Assembly: GCA_018894775.1 (NCBI GenBank)
Contig: JAHIPG010000008.1
Span: forward strand, 1 to 6,318
DNA length: 6,318 nucleotides
Direction of reading: 5' to 3'
Origin: Nanobdellota archaeon
Lineage (GTDB): Archaea; Nanobdellota; Nanobdellia; SCGC-AAA011-G17; VGLX01
A program made the position numbers and the translations under genes. Of this stretch, positions 1 to 5,566 are shown in pieces; positions within the stretch are counted from its first letter, which is position 1; every line of letters starts with the position of its first letter. The notes beneath the pieces are model-generated. The model was given only the letters and a program-made list of their open reading frames with translations. It ran no database searches and had not been told where the DNA came from.

Positions 1-78
1 AGAATGCGCTATAACCACTTCAGACCACACACAAGCCTACACAAAAAAACACCTGCCGAAATCTATTTCCACTGGTGA
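1..78 (+). CDS. C-terminal end of a DDE integrase-type transposase (5' part outside window)
   Basis: Frame 1 is open from the first base to a TGA at 76-78 and encodes 25 residues. They contain YNHFRPHTSL followed by KTPAEIYF. This matches the C-terminal signature of rve/DDE integrase-core transposases (IS481, IS3 and IS6-like families), in which a YN..RPH.SL....TPAE motif follows the catalytic glutamate. The catalytic DDE residues lie outside the window, so the family and intactness of the gene cannot be judged. Codons here are rich in C-ending forms (AAC, CAC, TTC, AGC, GCC), unlike the T-ending usage of the neighbouring chromosomal genes, which fits a mobile gene of other origin. The reading frame ends about 40 bases before the TATA box of the next gene. 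The identification as a transposase tail is fairly sure, the family is not. Confidence 0.75.
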   Translation, partial: RMRYNHFRPHTSLHKKTPAEIYFHW

Positions 79-88
79 CATATGTCAC
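75..88. repeat. Perfect 14-bp palindrome overlapping the transposase stop codon
   Basis: GTGACATATGTCAC is its own reverse complement. It covers the TGA stop of the upstream transposase tail and lies about 32 bases upstream of the aIF1A TATA box. It could be an operator for a dimeric regulator or part of the end of the mobile element. The sequence does not decide between these. Confidence 0.6.
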
Positions 89-112
89 TTGGGCACACAT
101 TGTGGTTAAATT

Positions 113-127
113 CCAAAACTTTATAAA
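113..127 (+). promoter_or_regulatory. Archaeal promoter (BRE/TATA) of the aIF1A operon
   Basis: An A-rich BRE-like stretch (CCAAAAC) is followed by TTTATAAA at 120-127. The centre of the box is about 27 bases before the ATG at 151, so transcription is expected to begin at or within a few bases of the start codon. The operon would then have a leaderless first gene. No Shine-Dalgarno motif precedes the ATG, which agrees with this. Confidence 0.7.
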
Positions 128-150
128 CAGTTTAACTCTAAAGTCTCATA

Positions 151-495
151 ATGGCACAGAAGAAAGAACTTCAAAAGAAGTTTGAACAGAGGGAGATGGA
201 GATTCAGAGAGTCAGATTGCCAAGAGGCAGAGAAGTTTTTGGTGTCTTAGAACAAAGATTGGGATCTTCTCGTAGCAAGGTGAGATGCCTTGATGGTAAA
301 GAGAGAATCTGTAGGATACCTGGAAGGCTCAGAAGGAGGCTTTGGGTAAGGGAGAGGGATATTGTCCTTGTTGAACCATGGGAATATGAGGGAGACACTA
401 AAGGGGATATAGTTTTCAAATACAGATTTAACCAAGTTTATTGGCTTAAGAAGAAAGGTTATCTTAAAGGTTTAGAAGAAGCTGAAGAGTTCTAA
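151..495 (+). CDS. eif1a: Translation initiation factor aIF1A
   Basis: This 114-residue protein is the archaeal counterpart of eIF1A and bacterial IF1. In the family it binds the A site of the small ribosomal subunit and promotes initiator tRNA recruitment and start-codon selection. A basic N-terminal tail (residues 1-20) leads into an OB-fold (about 21-98). The fold has the family signatures LPRGREVFGVLEQRLGSS, V.CLDGKER.CRIPGRLRRR, WVRERDIVLVEPW and GDIVFKYRFNQVYWLKKKGYL. An acidic C-terminal tail (GLEEAEEF) follows. Length and all conserved blocks are normal. The ATG at 151 is supported by the TATA box about 27 bases upstream. It is the first gene of a tight operon, with the next ATG only 2 bases after its TAA. 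Identification is certain at family level. Confidence 0.97.
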   Translation: MAQKKELQKKFEQREMEIQRVRLPRGREVFGVLEQRLGSSRSKVRCLDGKERICRIPGRLRRRLWVRERDIVLVEPWEYEGDTKGDIVFKYRFNQVYWLKKKGYLKGLEEAEEF

Positions 496-497
496 CA

Positions 498-1028
498 ATG
501 TTCAGTTACGAAATCAAAGTACCTAAGGATAGGGTAGCAGTTTTGATAGGCAAAAAGGGTGAGGTAAAGAGGAGAATAGAGAGATTTACGAAGACTAAGA
601 TCACTGTAGATTCTCAAGAGGGGAATGTTACTATAGAAAGTGAGGATTCTTTTGCCGCATTCAATACCCAGATAATCGTTAAAGCTATTGCTCGTGGTTT
701 TAACCCAAATATTGCTTTACTTCTTAAGAAAGAGACTTTTGGTTTAGAGATTATTGATATGACTGATTTTGTTGGGAAGTCTAAGAGGAAAATGCACAGG
801 TTTAAAGCTAGGCTTATAGGAACACATGGTAAGGCCTGGAAGACTATTGAAAGTCTTACTAAATGTCATCTTTCTATTTATGGTAAGACTGTTGGGATAA
901 TAGGTCCTGCTGAAGAAGTGGCTTTAGCTAGACAGGCTGTCGAAGATTTATTGAAGGGTGCACCACATGGTCATGTTTACAATTATGTTAAAGATATAAA
1001 GAAGAAGGATAAGTTAGGTTTGAGATGA
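498..1028 (+). CDS. dim2: Dim2/Pno1-like double-KH ribosome assembly protein
   Basis: The 176-residue protein carries two KH RNA-binding domains. KH1 spans about residues 1-65, with the GKKG loop at 18-21. KH2 spans about 80-155, with the GTHG loop at 108-111 in RLIGTHGKAWKTIE. Between and after them are the family marks RGFNP (66-70) and GAPHGHVYNYVK (154-165). This is the architecture of archaeal Dim2 and eukaryotic Pno1. These bind the 3' end of small-subunit rRNA near helices 44-45 and assist Nob1 cleavage and Dim1 dimethylation. The length is normal and the protein should be cytosolic on pre-30S particles. The gene follows aIF1A by 2 bases without a strong Shine-Dalgarno and overlaps the methyltransferase start by an ATGA, so the three are probably co-translated. 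In other archaea, as I recall, a RIO1 kinase gene often sits between aIF1A and this gene; it is missing here. Confidence 0.93.
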   Translation: MFSYEIKVPKDRVAVLIGKKGEVKRRIERFTKTKITVDSQEGNVTIESEDSFAAFNTQIIVKAIARGFNPNIALLLKKETFGLEIIDMTDFVGKSKRKMHRFKARLIGTHGKAWKTIESLTKCHLSIYGKTVGIIGPAEEVALARQAVEDLLKGAPHGHVYNYVKDIKKKDKLGLR

Positions 1029-1861
1029 TAAGTAAGTTTATTTCTGAAATTAAGAAGAAAAAAACTCTTAGTTCTTTACCTGACGCTTTTGTTAAGAAAC
1101 TGATTGAAAATTATTTCCAAAAATATCCTAAATTGGAAAAATTTCTGAAGGATCATCCTAAGCCTTTAAAATCAAAGGAGTTTAAGCTTATGATGAAAGA
1201 CTTGAGAAAGACATTGCATGATGTTTACGGTATTTTTGTGCTTAGGGATAAAAATCTTCGGCATCTAAAAGAACATCTTGCTGAGATTAAGGAGATTGAT
1301 GAGGGAGCTTTGCAAATACATATGGATTTGCTTAGCACCCACAAGTCTAGTCTTGAGAGGCTTAATTTTTATTATCAGATATACGGGGAGATATTCAAGC
1401 ATACTGGAAAGCCTAAAAGCATTCTTGATCTTGCATGTGGCCTTAATCCTCTATCATTTCCCTATATGGGTCTGAAGAAGGTTGATTATTTTGCTTCGGA
1501 ACTTACAGATTTTGATTCAGAGTTTATTCAGGAATATTTTGACTTAATGAAATCTTTTGGTTTGAACGGTAAGGCTTTTGCTATGGATCTTTTGCATGCA
1601 AAAGATTTGCCCAAGGTTGATGTATGTTTCTTATTCAAGACTTTAGATTCTTTAGAGGATATAGAGAGGAATTACAGCAAAGAACTTATCAAAAAGATTC
1701 CTGCTAAATTCTTGGTAGTTTCTTTTCCTACAATGTCTATTGGCGGAAAGAATCCTATCAAGCAGCGTGGCTGGTTCTTCAGGATAATGAGAGAACTTGG
1801 TTATAAAGCAGAGACTTTTGAGATTGAGAACGAAGTTTTCTATATAATAAAAAATAAATAA
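1025..1861 (+). CDS. FmrO/ArmA/Rmt-family 16S rRNA (guanine-N7) methyltransferase homologue
   Basis: The 278-residue protein resembles the aminoglycoside-resistance methyltransferases (ArmA, RmtB, Sgm, FmrO; about 250-275 residues) along its whole length. Known members make m7G1405 in helix 44 of 16S rRNA. Residues 1-85 look like the helical rRNA-binding N-domain (SSLPDAFVKKLI, then LRKTLHDVYGIF). HKSSLERL (106-113) corresponds to the family HASTKERL. SILDLACGLNPLSFPYMG (132-149) is the SAM-binding motif I. LFKTLDSLE (203-211) and VSFPTMSIGG (232-241) match IFKLLPLLE and VSFPTRSLGG, and the end VFYIIKNK matches IYLIKK. The GKGM..Y segment after SxGG in resistance enzymes is replaced by KNPIKQRGWFF, so the target may differ. 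The start overlaps the KH gene stop (ATGA). Linkage to aIF1A and Dim2 points to housekeeping rRNA modification. The family is well supported; the modified base is inferred. Confidence 0.85.
   Translation: MISKFISEIKKKKTLSSLPDAFVKKLIENYFQKYPKLEKFLKDHPKPLKSKEFKLMMKDLRKTLHDVYGIFVLRDKNLRHLKEHLAEIKEIDEGALQIHMDLLSTHKSSLERLNFYYQIYGEIFKHTGKPKSILDLACGLNPLSFPYMGLKKVDYFASELTDFDSEFIQEYFDLMKSFGLNGKAFAMDLLHAKDLPKVDVCFLFKTLDSLEDIERNYSKELIKKIPAKFLVVSFPTMSIGGKNPIKQRGWFFRIMRELGYKAETFEIENEVFYIIKNK
1845..1860 (-). terminator. T-rich tract on the minus strand, possible terminator of the CobO-like gene
   Basis: On the minus strand the sequence downstream of the CobO-like stop reads ATTTATTTTTTATTAT, with six T in a row at 1854-1849. 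It lies about 30-45 bases past the stop codon, within the last codons of the convergent methyltransferase gene. It would serve as a U-rich archaeal terminator. Confidence 0.35.
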
Positions 1862-1866
1862 ATTAG

Positions 1867-1875
1867 TTTTTATTT
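1867..1875 (+). terminator. T-rich tract, likely terminator of the aIF1A-dim2-methyltransferase operon
   Basis: TTTTTATTT begins 5 bases after the methyltransferase stop codon, on the coding strand, in the 27-base gap between convergent genes. Archaeal intrinsic termination typically relies on such U-rich runs without a required hairpin. I see no stable hairpin. Confidence 0.4.
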
Positions 1876-1888
1876 AAGTATATGAGTT

Positions 1889-2410
1889 TTAGTATTCGAT
1901 TCCTTTCCTGGCAGGAATACCTTTTTTGTAGGGGTGTTTTGCACACATTATTATGCTTACGTAGTCTGCTTTGTCTCTTATCTTTTTGCTGGCCACTATT
2001 CCTCCTGTCAATACTAGTTCTACCTCTTTTGGTTTTTTGTCTATGAAATCTATCAAATCATGTTCTTTTATAAGTCCCATCTGTACAGCATATATTACTT
2101 CATCTAGGATGACCATATCATATTTTTTTATCGCTTTCTCTGCGTGGTCCCATGCTTTTTTTATCTCATCTTCATCATCTTTTCCTGGTTTGCCTGTTAT
2201 GAATTCTCCTGTGCCATAGCTGTATACTTCAAAATTTGGAACATACTTATTTACTATGTCTTCTCCTGATTTGTTCCCTTTGATGAATTTTATCATGATA
2301 ACATCTAAGAAATTCAGTGATGCTCTTATCCCAAGGCCTACTGAGGCGGTTGTCTTGCCCTTCCCATCCCCTGTATATACATGGACTAATCCCTCTAAGT
2401 TCTTACTCAT
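1889..2410 (-). CDS. cobO: BtuR/CobO/CobA-type P-loop adenosyltransferase, divergent
   Basis: The 173-residue protein belongs to the BtuR/CobO/CobP family, which transfers the adenosyl group of ATP to cob(I)alamin or cob(I)yrinate diamide. Visible are the family P-loop GDGKGKTT (14-21), a Walker B-like MVILDEVIYAV (99-109) and the C-terminal signature KHPYKKGIPARKGIEY (158-173). Two usual features are changed. The LTGR motif reads LTGG (134-137), and the TE/SE before the KHP block reads SIIMCA. The length is slightly short but full. The gene stands alone, convergent with the ribosome operon and divergent from top6B, with no cobalamin genes in view. It could be a salvage adenosyltransferase or a diverged ATP-binding relative with another substrate. 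The start at 2410 is preceded by AGGGG, a weak ribosome binding site. Family is sure, substrate is not. Confidence 0.85.
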   Translation of the reverse strand: MSKNLEGLVHVYTGDGKGKTTASVGLGIRASLNFLDVIMIKFIKGNKSGEDIVNKYVPNFEVYSYGTGEFITGKPGKDDEDEIKKAWDHAEKAIKKYDMVILDEVIYAVQMGLIKEHDLIDFIDKKPKEVELVLTGGIVASKKIRDKADYVSIIMCAKHPYKKGIPARKGIEY

Positions 2411-2418
2411 GTTTAAAA

Positions 2419-2423
2419 CCCCT
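2419..2423 (-). promoter_or_regulatory. Weak ribosome binding site of the CobO-like gene
   Basis: On the minus strand AGGGG lies 8 bases before the ATG at 2410. It is a partial match to the archaeal Shine-Dalgarno (GGAGGTGA). Together with the more distant TATA-like box it suggests that this gene has a short leader, unlike its divergent neighbour. Confidence 0.35.
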
Positions 2424-2456
2424 AAATTTTGTTCAAATACTTAGACGCTGATTTGT

Positions 2457-2464
2457 TATTTAAG
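2457..2464 (-). promoter_or_regulatory. TATA-like box of the CobO-like gene
   Basis: The minus strand reads CTTAAATA here, in the divergent gap between the two genes. Transcription about 25 bases downstream would begin near 2434 and leave a leader of about 24 bases containing the AGGGG motif. The assignment rests on position and composition only. Confidence 0.35.
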
Positions 2465-2492
2465 TCTTTCCATCGAAATATTTCTTTGATAA

Positions 2493-2508
2493 CGAAAAAC
2501 TTTATTAA
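2493..2508 (+). promoter_or_regulatory. Archaeal promoter (BRE/TATA) of top6B-top6A
   Basis: CGAAAAAC (BRE-like, 2493-2500) is followed by TTTATTAA (2501-2508). The box is centred about 28 bases before the chosen top6B ATG at 2533, so a leaderless transcript is expected. An ATG at 2529 in another frame runs into a stop after five codons and is not the start. Confidence 0.65.
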
Positions 2509-2532
2509 CTCTTTTTGAAATTTTAATAATGT

Positions 2533-4143
2533 ATGGTACAGACTAAGCTGACGACTGTTTCAGATAAAAAAAAGAGGACCATTACAAAAGCTGAGGAGCT
2601 TGCTAAAGGCCAGAGAGAGATTTCTGTTGCTGAATTCTTCACAAAGAACAGGCATCTTCTAGGTTTTGATAACCCTAGGAAAGCTTTATTGACGACGGTA
2701 AAAGAAGCTGTTGATAATTCCTTAGATGCTTGTGAAGAGATGAATGTCCTACCAGATGTGTCCGTTAAGATTATCGCTTTAGGTGGGAAAGAGGCGTCAG
2801 TTGCTGACCGTTTTGTTGTAACAATAGAGGATAATGGTCCAGGTGTTGTCAAGAAGCAGATACCTAATATTTTTGCTAAACTCCTTTATGGTTCTAAATT
2901 CCACAGTATGAAACAGAGCAGAGGACAACAAGGTATTGGTATTAGTGCTGCTGGGATGTATGGTCAACTTACGACCGGTAAGCCTGTCAAGATCACATCT
3001 AAGATTGATCCTAAAAGGAATGCTATGTATTATGAGCTCCATATTGATACTCAGAAGAATGAGCCTGAAATTTTGAAGGAGGAAGAGGTTGAGTGGGAGA
3101 AGGATCATGGTACTAAGGTAACTATAGAATTAGAGGCTAAATATGTCAAGGGTAAGCAGAGTGTTGATGAATATCTGAAGCAGACTGCTATTGCGAATCC
3201 TCACGTCACATTGACTTATATTTCTCCTGAAAAGAAAAAGACAAACTTTCCAAGAGTCACAGAAGAGATGCCTGCTGAGGCTAAATCTATCAAGCCCCAT
3301 CCTTATGGTGTGGAGTTAGGTATTCTAATGAAGATGCTTAAGTCTACTAAGGCAAAGAATTTACAGGCTTTCCTGAAGAAGGATTTTTCTCGTGTCAGTC
3401 CTAAGATTGCAAAAGAGATTTGTGATAAGGCTGGTGTTTATGAGAAATCCCGTCCATCAAGGATTGCAACCCAAGAGGCTGACAATCTTTTCAAGGCTAT
3501 TAATATTACCAAAATTATGGCTCCTCCTACTAATTGTTTAGTTCCAATAGGTAAGGATCTTATCGAGAAAGGTTTGAAGAAGGAGATAGATGCTGATTTT
3601 TACATTGCTGTTACCAGGCCACCAGCTGTTTATCGTGGGAATCCTTTCCAGATTGAAGTTGGTCTTGCTTATGGTGGTGATATCCCTTCTGATCATATCT
3701 CAAGAGTGATTAGGTTTGCTAATCGTGTTCCTTTATTGTATCAACAGAGTTCTGGTGCTGTTTTTAAAGCTATACTTGGTACTAATTGGAGAAATTATAG
3801 TTTGAGTCAGAGTAAAGGTGCTTTACCTACAGGTCCTTTGATTATCATGGTTAACATCGCTTCTGTCTGGGTTCCATTCACATCAGAATCTAAGGAAGCT
3901 ATTGCCCATTATCCCCAAATCATTAAAGAGATGAAATTAGCATTGCAGGAAGCTGGAAGGCAGCTTAGCATCCATATAAGGAAAAGAAAACATGCTGAGC
4001 ATGAGGAGAAGAAAAAATCATATATTGAAAAATACTTGCCTCATGTAGGTATTGCTTTGAAAGAGATATTGAACCTTAAGCAGACTGAGGAGCAGAAGGT
4101 TGAGGTTAATCTGAAGAAGATATTGGAGAAGCATAGAGAATGA
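2533..4143 (+). CDS. top6B: DNA topoisomerase VI subunit B
   Basis: The 536-residue protein is the ATPase subunit of type IIB topoisomerase VI, an A2B2 enzyme that relaxes and decatenates DNA by double-strand passage. The GHKL ATPase domain shows the N-box KEAVDNSLDACEE (57-69, with E58 and N62), the EDNGPG motif (99-104) and the ATP-lid glycines QSRGQQGIGISAAG (128-141). The H2TH-like middle segment lies about 260-320. The transducer domain (about 325-480) contains TRPPAVYRGNPFQIEVGLAYGG and WVPFTSESKEAIA, where K454 is at the position expected for the lysine that contacts the ATP gamma-phosphate. A charged coiled tail (480-536) ends the protein. Length is typical and no motif is missing. 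A TATA box supports the start at 2533. It overlaps top6A by an ATGA, fixing equimolar, coupled synthesis. Confidence 0.97.
   Translation: MVQTKLTTVSDKKKRTITKAEELAKGQREISVAEFFTKNRHLLGFDNPRKALLTTVKEAVDNSLDACEEMNVLPDVSVKIIALGGKEASVADRFVVTIEDNGPGVVKKQIPNIFAKLLYGSKFHSMKQSRGQQGIGISAAGMYGQLTTGKPVKITSKIDPKRNAMYYELHIDTQKNEPEILKEEEVEWEKDHGTKVTIELEAKYVKGKQSVDEYLKQTAIANPHVTLTYISPEKKKTNFPRVTEEMPAEAKSIKPHPYGVELGILMKMLKSTKAKNLQAFLKKDFSRVSPKIAKEICDKAGVYEKSRPSRIATQEADNLFKAINITKIMAPPTNCLVPIGKDLIEKGLKKEIDADFYIAVTRPPAVYRGNPFQIEVGLAYGGDIPSDHISRVIRFANRVPLLYQQSSGAVFKAILGTNWRNYSLSQSKGALPTGPLIIMVNIASVWVPFTSESKEAIAHYPQIIKEMKLALQEAGRQLSIHIRKRKHAEHEEKKKSYIEKYLPHVGIALKEILNLKQTEEQKVEVNLKKILEKHRE
4125..4128 (+). promoter_or_regulatory. 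Internal ribosome binding site for top6A
   Basis: GGAG lies within the last codons of top6B, 11 bases before the top6A ATG at 4140. The spacing is slightly long. With the ATGA overlap it supports translational coupling of the two subunits. Confidence 0.35.
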
Positions 4144-5219
4144 AGGTTGATCAGAAGATAAAGAATATTGCAGAGGATGTATATAAGAAGATTTTGAAGA
4201 AGAAGCAGCCTTCTATGAAGTTTCCTTTGAGGGCTTTGTCTAATGTTAAGTATGATCCTAAGCATGGTTTCTTTGAGCTGTTGGGAAAAGAGAAGATAAG
4301 AACATTGAGTGTTAATACTGTCAAGACTTTTGCTCAGACTTTGAAAATGATGTCTATATCTAAGGATATTTTGAAGTCTGATGATATGGCTACGAAGAGG
4401 GAAGTATATTATGTTTCTAAGAACTGGGGAGATGCTCGTTTCAATGAGCAGCCTGAGTCTGATACTGTGATGGATGATATTGAAGGAATGTTCATGGTTA
4501 ATAGGGAACAATTAGGATTTACTGCTGATGAGCATGGTGGTGACGTTGCTGGTCAGCTGGTTGTCATTGACAAAAATCCTGATACCAAGAAAGTTGTGAA
4601 GATTGATTGTACTAAGTTTGGTTCTGGTGCTTATTCTATTCCTACATCTGTTGAGCATCTGAAATTTGAGACAAATGCTAAGTTTATCTTGGCGATTGAG
4701 ACGAAAGGTATGTTTGAGAGATTGAACAGGCATAATTATTGGAGGAAATCTAAATGTATTATTGTTTCTATGGGTGGAGTTCCTTCAAGAGCCTGTCGTA
4801 GATTTATCAGGAAGTTGTCTGATGAGAAGAATCTTCCTGTTTACGTATTTACTGACGGTGACTTTTATGGTTATATGAATATTTACCGGACTCTAAAAGT
4901 TGGTTCTGGTAACGCTGCGCATATCAACGAATTTTTCTGTGTGCCAAAAGCCAGTTTCATTGGCATTACTCCTCAAGATATTGTGGACTATAAGCTGCCA
5001 ACTCATCCGTTGAAGGATGTTGATATCAAGAGGGGAAAAGATGCTGTTAAGAACGATCCTTTTGTACATACTCATAAGGAGTGGAGAAAGGCTATTGAGG
5101 CTCAGCTTAAGATGGGTACAAGGGCTGAGCAGCAAGCGCTTGCTAAGCATGGTCTTAACTTTGTGATAGATAAATATCTTCCTAAGAAGCTTAAGAATCC
5201 AAAGTTGTGGTTGCCTTAA
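4140..5219 (+). CDS. top6A: DNA topoisomerase VI subunit A (Spo11 homologue)
   Basis: The 359-residue protein is the DNA-cleaving subunit of topoisomerase VI and the archaeal relative of meiotic Spo11. The winged-helix (CAP-like) domain, about 60-130, carries the catalytic tyrosine in the motif TKREVYYVSKNW (85-96); one of Y90/Y91 attacks DNA. The Toprim domain, about 180-330, shows the metal-binding glutamate in AIETKGMF (E187) and the acidic motif TDGDFYGY (238-245, with D239 and D241). The family usually has proline after the second aspartate (DGDP); here it is phenylalanine. Further conserved blocks are VPSRACRRFIRKL, GSGNAAHINEF, and DYKLPTHPLKDVDIKRGKD. C-terminal EQQALAKHGLNFVIDKYLPKKL is typical. 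Length is within the family range. Start is fixed by ATGA overlap with top6B. Its TAA overlaps the stop codon of the convergent cupin gene. Confidence 0.96.
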   Translation: MKVDQKIKNIAEDVYKKILKKKQPSMKFPLRALSNVKYDPKHGFFELLGKEKIRTLSVNTVKTFAQTLKMMSISKDILKSDDMATKREVYYVSKNWGDARFNEQPESDTVMDDIEGMFMVNREQLGFTADEHGGDVAGQLVVIDKNPDTKKVVKIDCTKFGSGAYSIPTSVEHLKFETNAKFILAIETKGMFERLNRHNYWRKSKCIIVSMGGVPSRACRRFIRKLSDEKNLPVYVFTDGDFYGYMNIYRTLKVGSGNAAHINEFFCVPKASFIGITPQDIVDYKLPTHPLKDVDIKRGKDAVKNDPFVHTHKEWRKAIEAQLKMGTRAEQQALAKHGLNFVIDKYLPKKLKNPKLWLP

Positions 5220-5566
5220 CCTTCTAAATCTTCTAACAAATTTATGTCAAACTTAGGATTACATATAACCATTATCTTTAGGTCCTCATCATAAGGATTC
5301 ATTGCTTTATGAGGAGAATCTATAGGTTCTATTGCGTAAGTATCTCCAGGCTTTATGCCGTATATTTTGCCATCGACTTCCATCTGTCCTTTGCCCGACA
5401 TTATATAATATACTTCTTCTAACTCAGGATGTTTATGTAAGTGCGCTTCCTTTCCTGCTTTAACTATTACCGTAGCTAAACTTATATTTTCTGACATATA
5501 CAACTCTTTTAATGGTCCGCAAAGATCTTCTATAGATTTAACATCTTTTTCATTTACAATTTTCAT
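5216..5566 (-). CDS. Small single-domain cupin protein
   Basis: The 116-residue protein is one cupin beta-barrel. Motif 1 is GKEAHLHKHPELEEVYYIMSG (38-58): H44, H46 and E51 fit the metal-binding G(X)5HXH(X)4E(X)6G pattern. Motif 2 is GDTYAIEPIDSPHKAMN (74-90), with P85 and the fourth ligand H86. All four expected metal ligands are present, so a metal-binding site is likely. Such stand-alone cupins act as sugar-phosphate isomerases, dioxygenases or ligand sensors; nothing here shows the substrate. There is no signal peptide or membrane segment. It is the second gene of a minus-strand pair and starts inside the HD-GYP stop (ATGA), behind a strong GGAGG. The physical coupling suggests that the two work together. 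Its TAA overlaps the TAA of top6A on the opposite strand. Confidence 0.88.
   Translation of the reverse strand: MKIVNEKDVKSIEDLCGPLKELYMSENISLATVIVKAGKEAHLHKHPELEEVYYIMSGKGQMEVDGKIYGIKPGDTYAIEPIDSPHKAMNPYDEDLKIMVICNPKFDINLLEDLEG

Noticed and set aside
12..108. Inverted heptamer TAACCAC (12-18) and GTGGTTA (102-108) as a stem
   Set aside because: Seven bases separated by 83 are weak, and the left arm lies within the transposase coding sequence. It is probably chance.
204..435. Minus-strand open frames within aIF1A
   Set aside because: They are antisense to a highly conserved gene, have leucine/serine-rich low-complexity products and show no start signals or family features.
1278..1475. 65-residue plus-strand frame inside the methyltransferase gene
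   Set aside because: It is an out-of-frame shadow across the SAM-binding region of a clear family member, with no ribosome binding site.
1025..1861. Calling the methyltransferase an acquired aminoglycoside-resistance gene
   Set aside because: It sits translationally coupled in a core ribosome operon with matching base composition, and has no adjacent resistance genes; housekeeping modification explains it better.
1971..2444. Two plus-strand frames opposite the CobO-like gene
   Set aside because: They are antisense to P-loop and signature motifs that are clearly coding on the minus strand; the products resemble no family.
2529..2546. Earlier ATG at 2529 as the top6B start
   Set aside because: It is in another frame and reaches a stop after five codons.
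4041..4733. Minus-strand frames of 156 and 73 residues opposite top6B/top6A
   Set aside because: They are antisense to conserved Top6 domains. Their Leu/Ile/Arg/His-rich composition is that of reverse-strand shadows.
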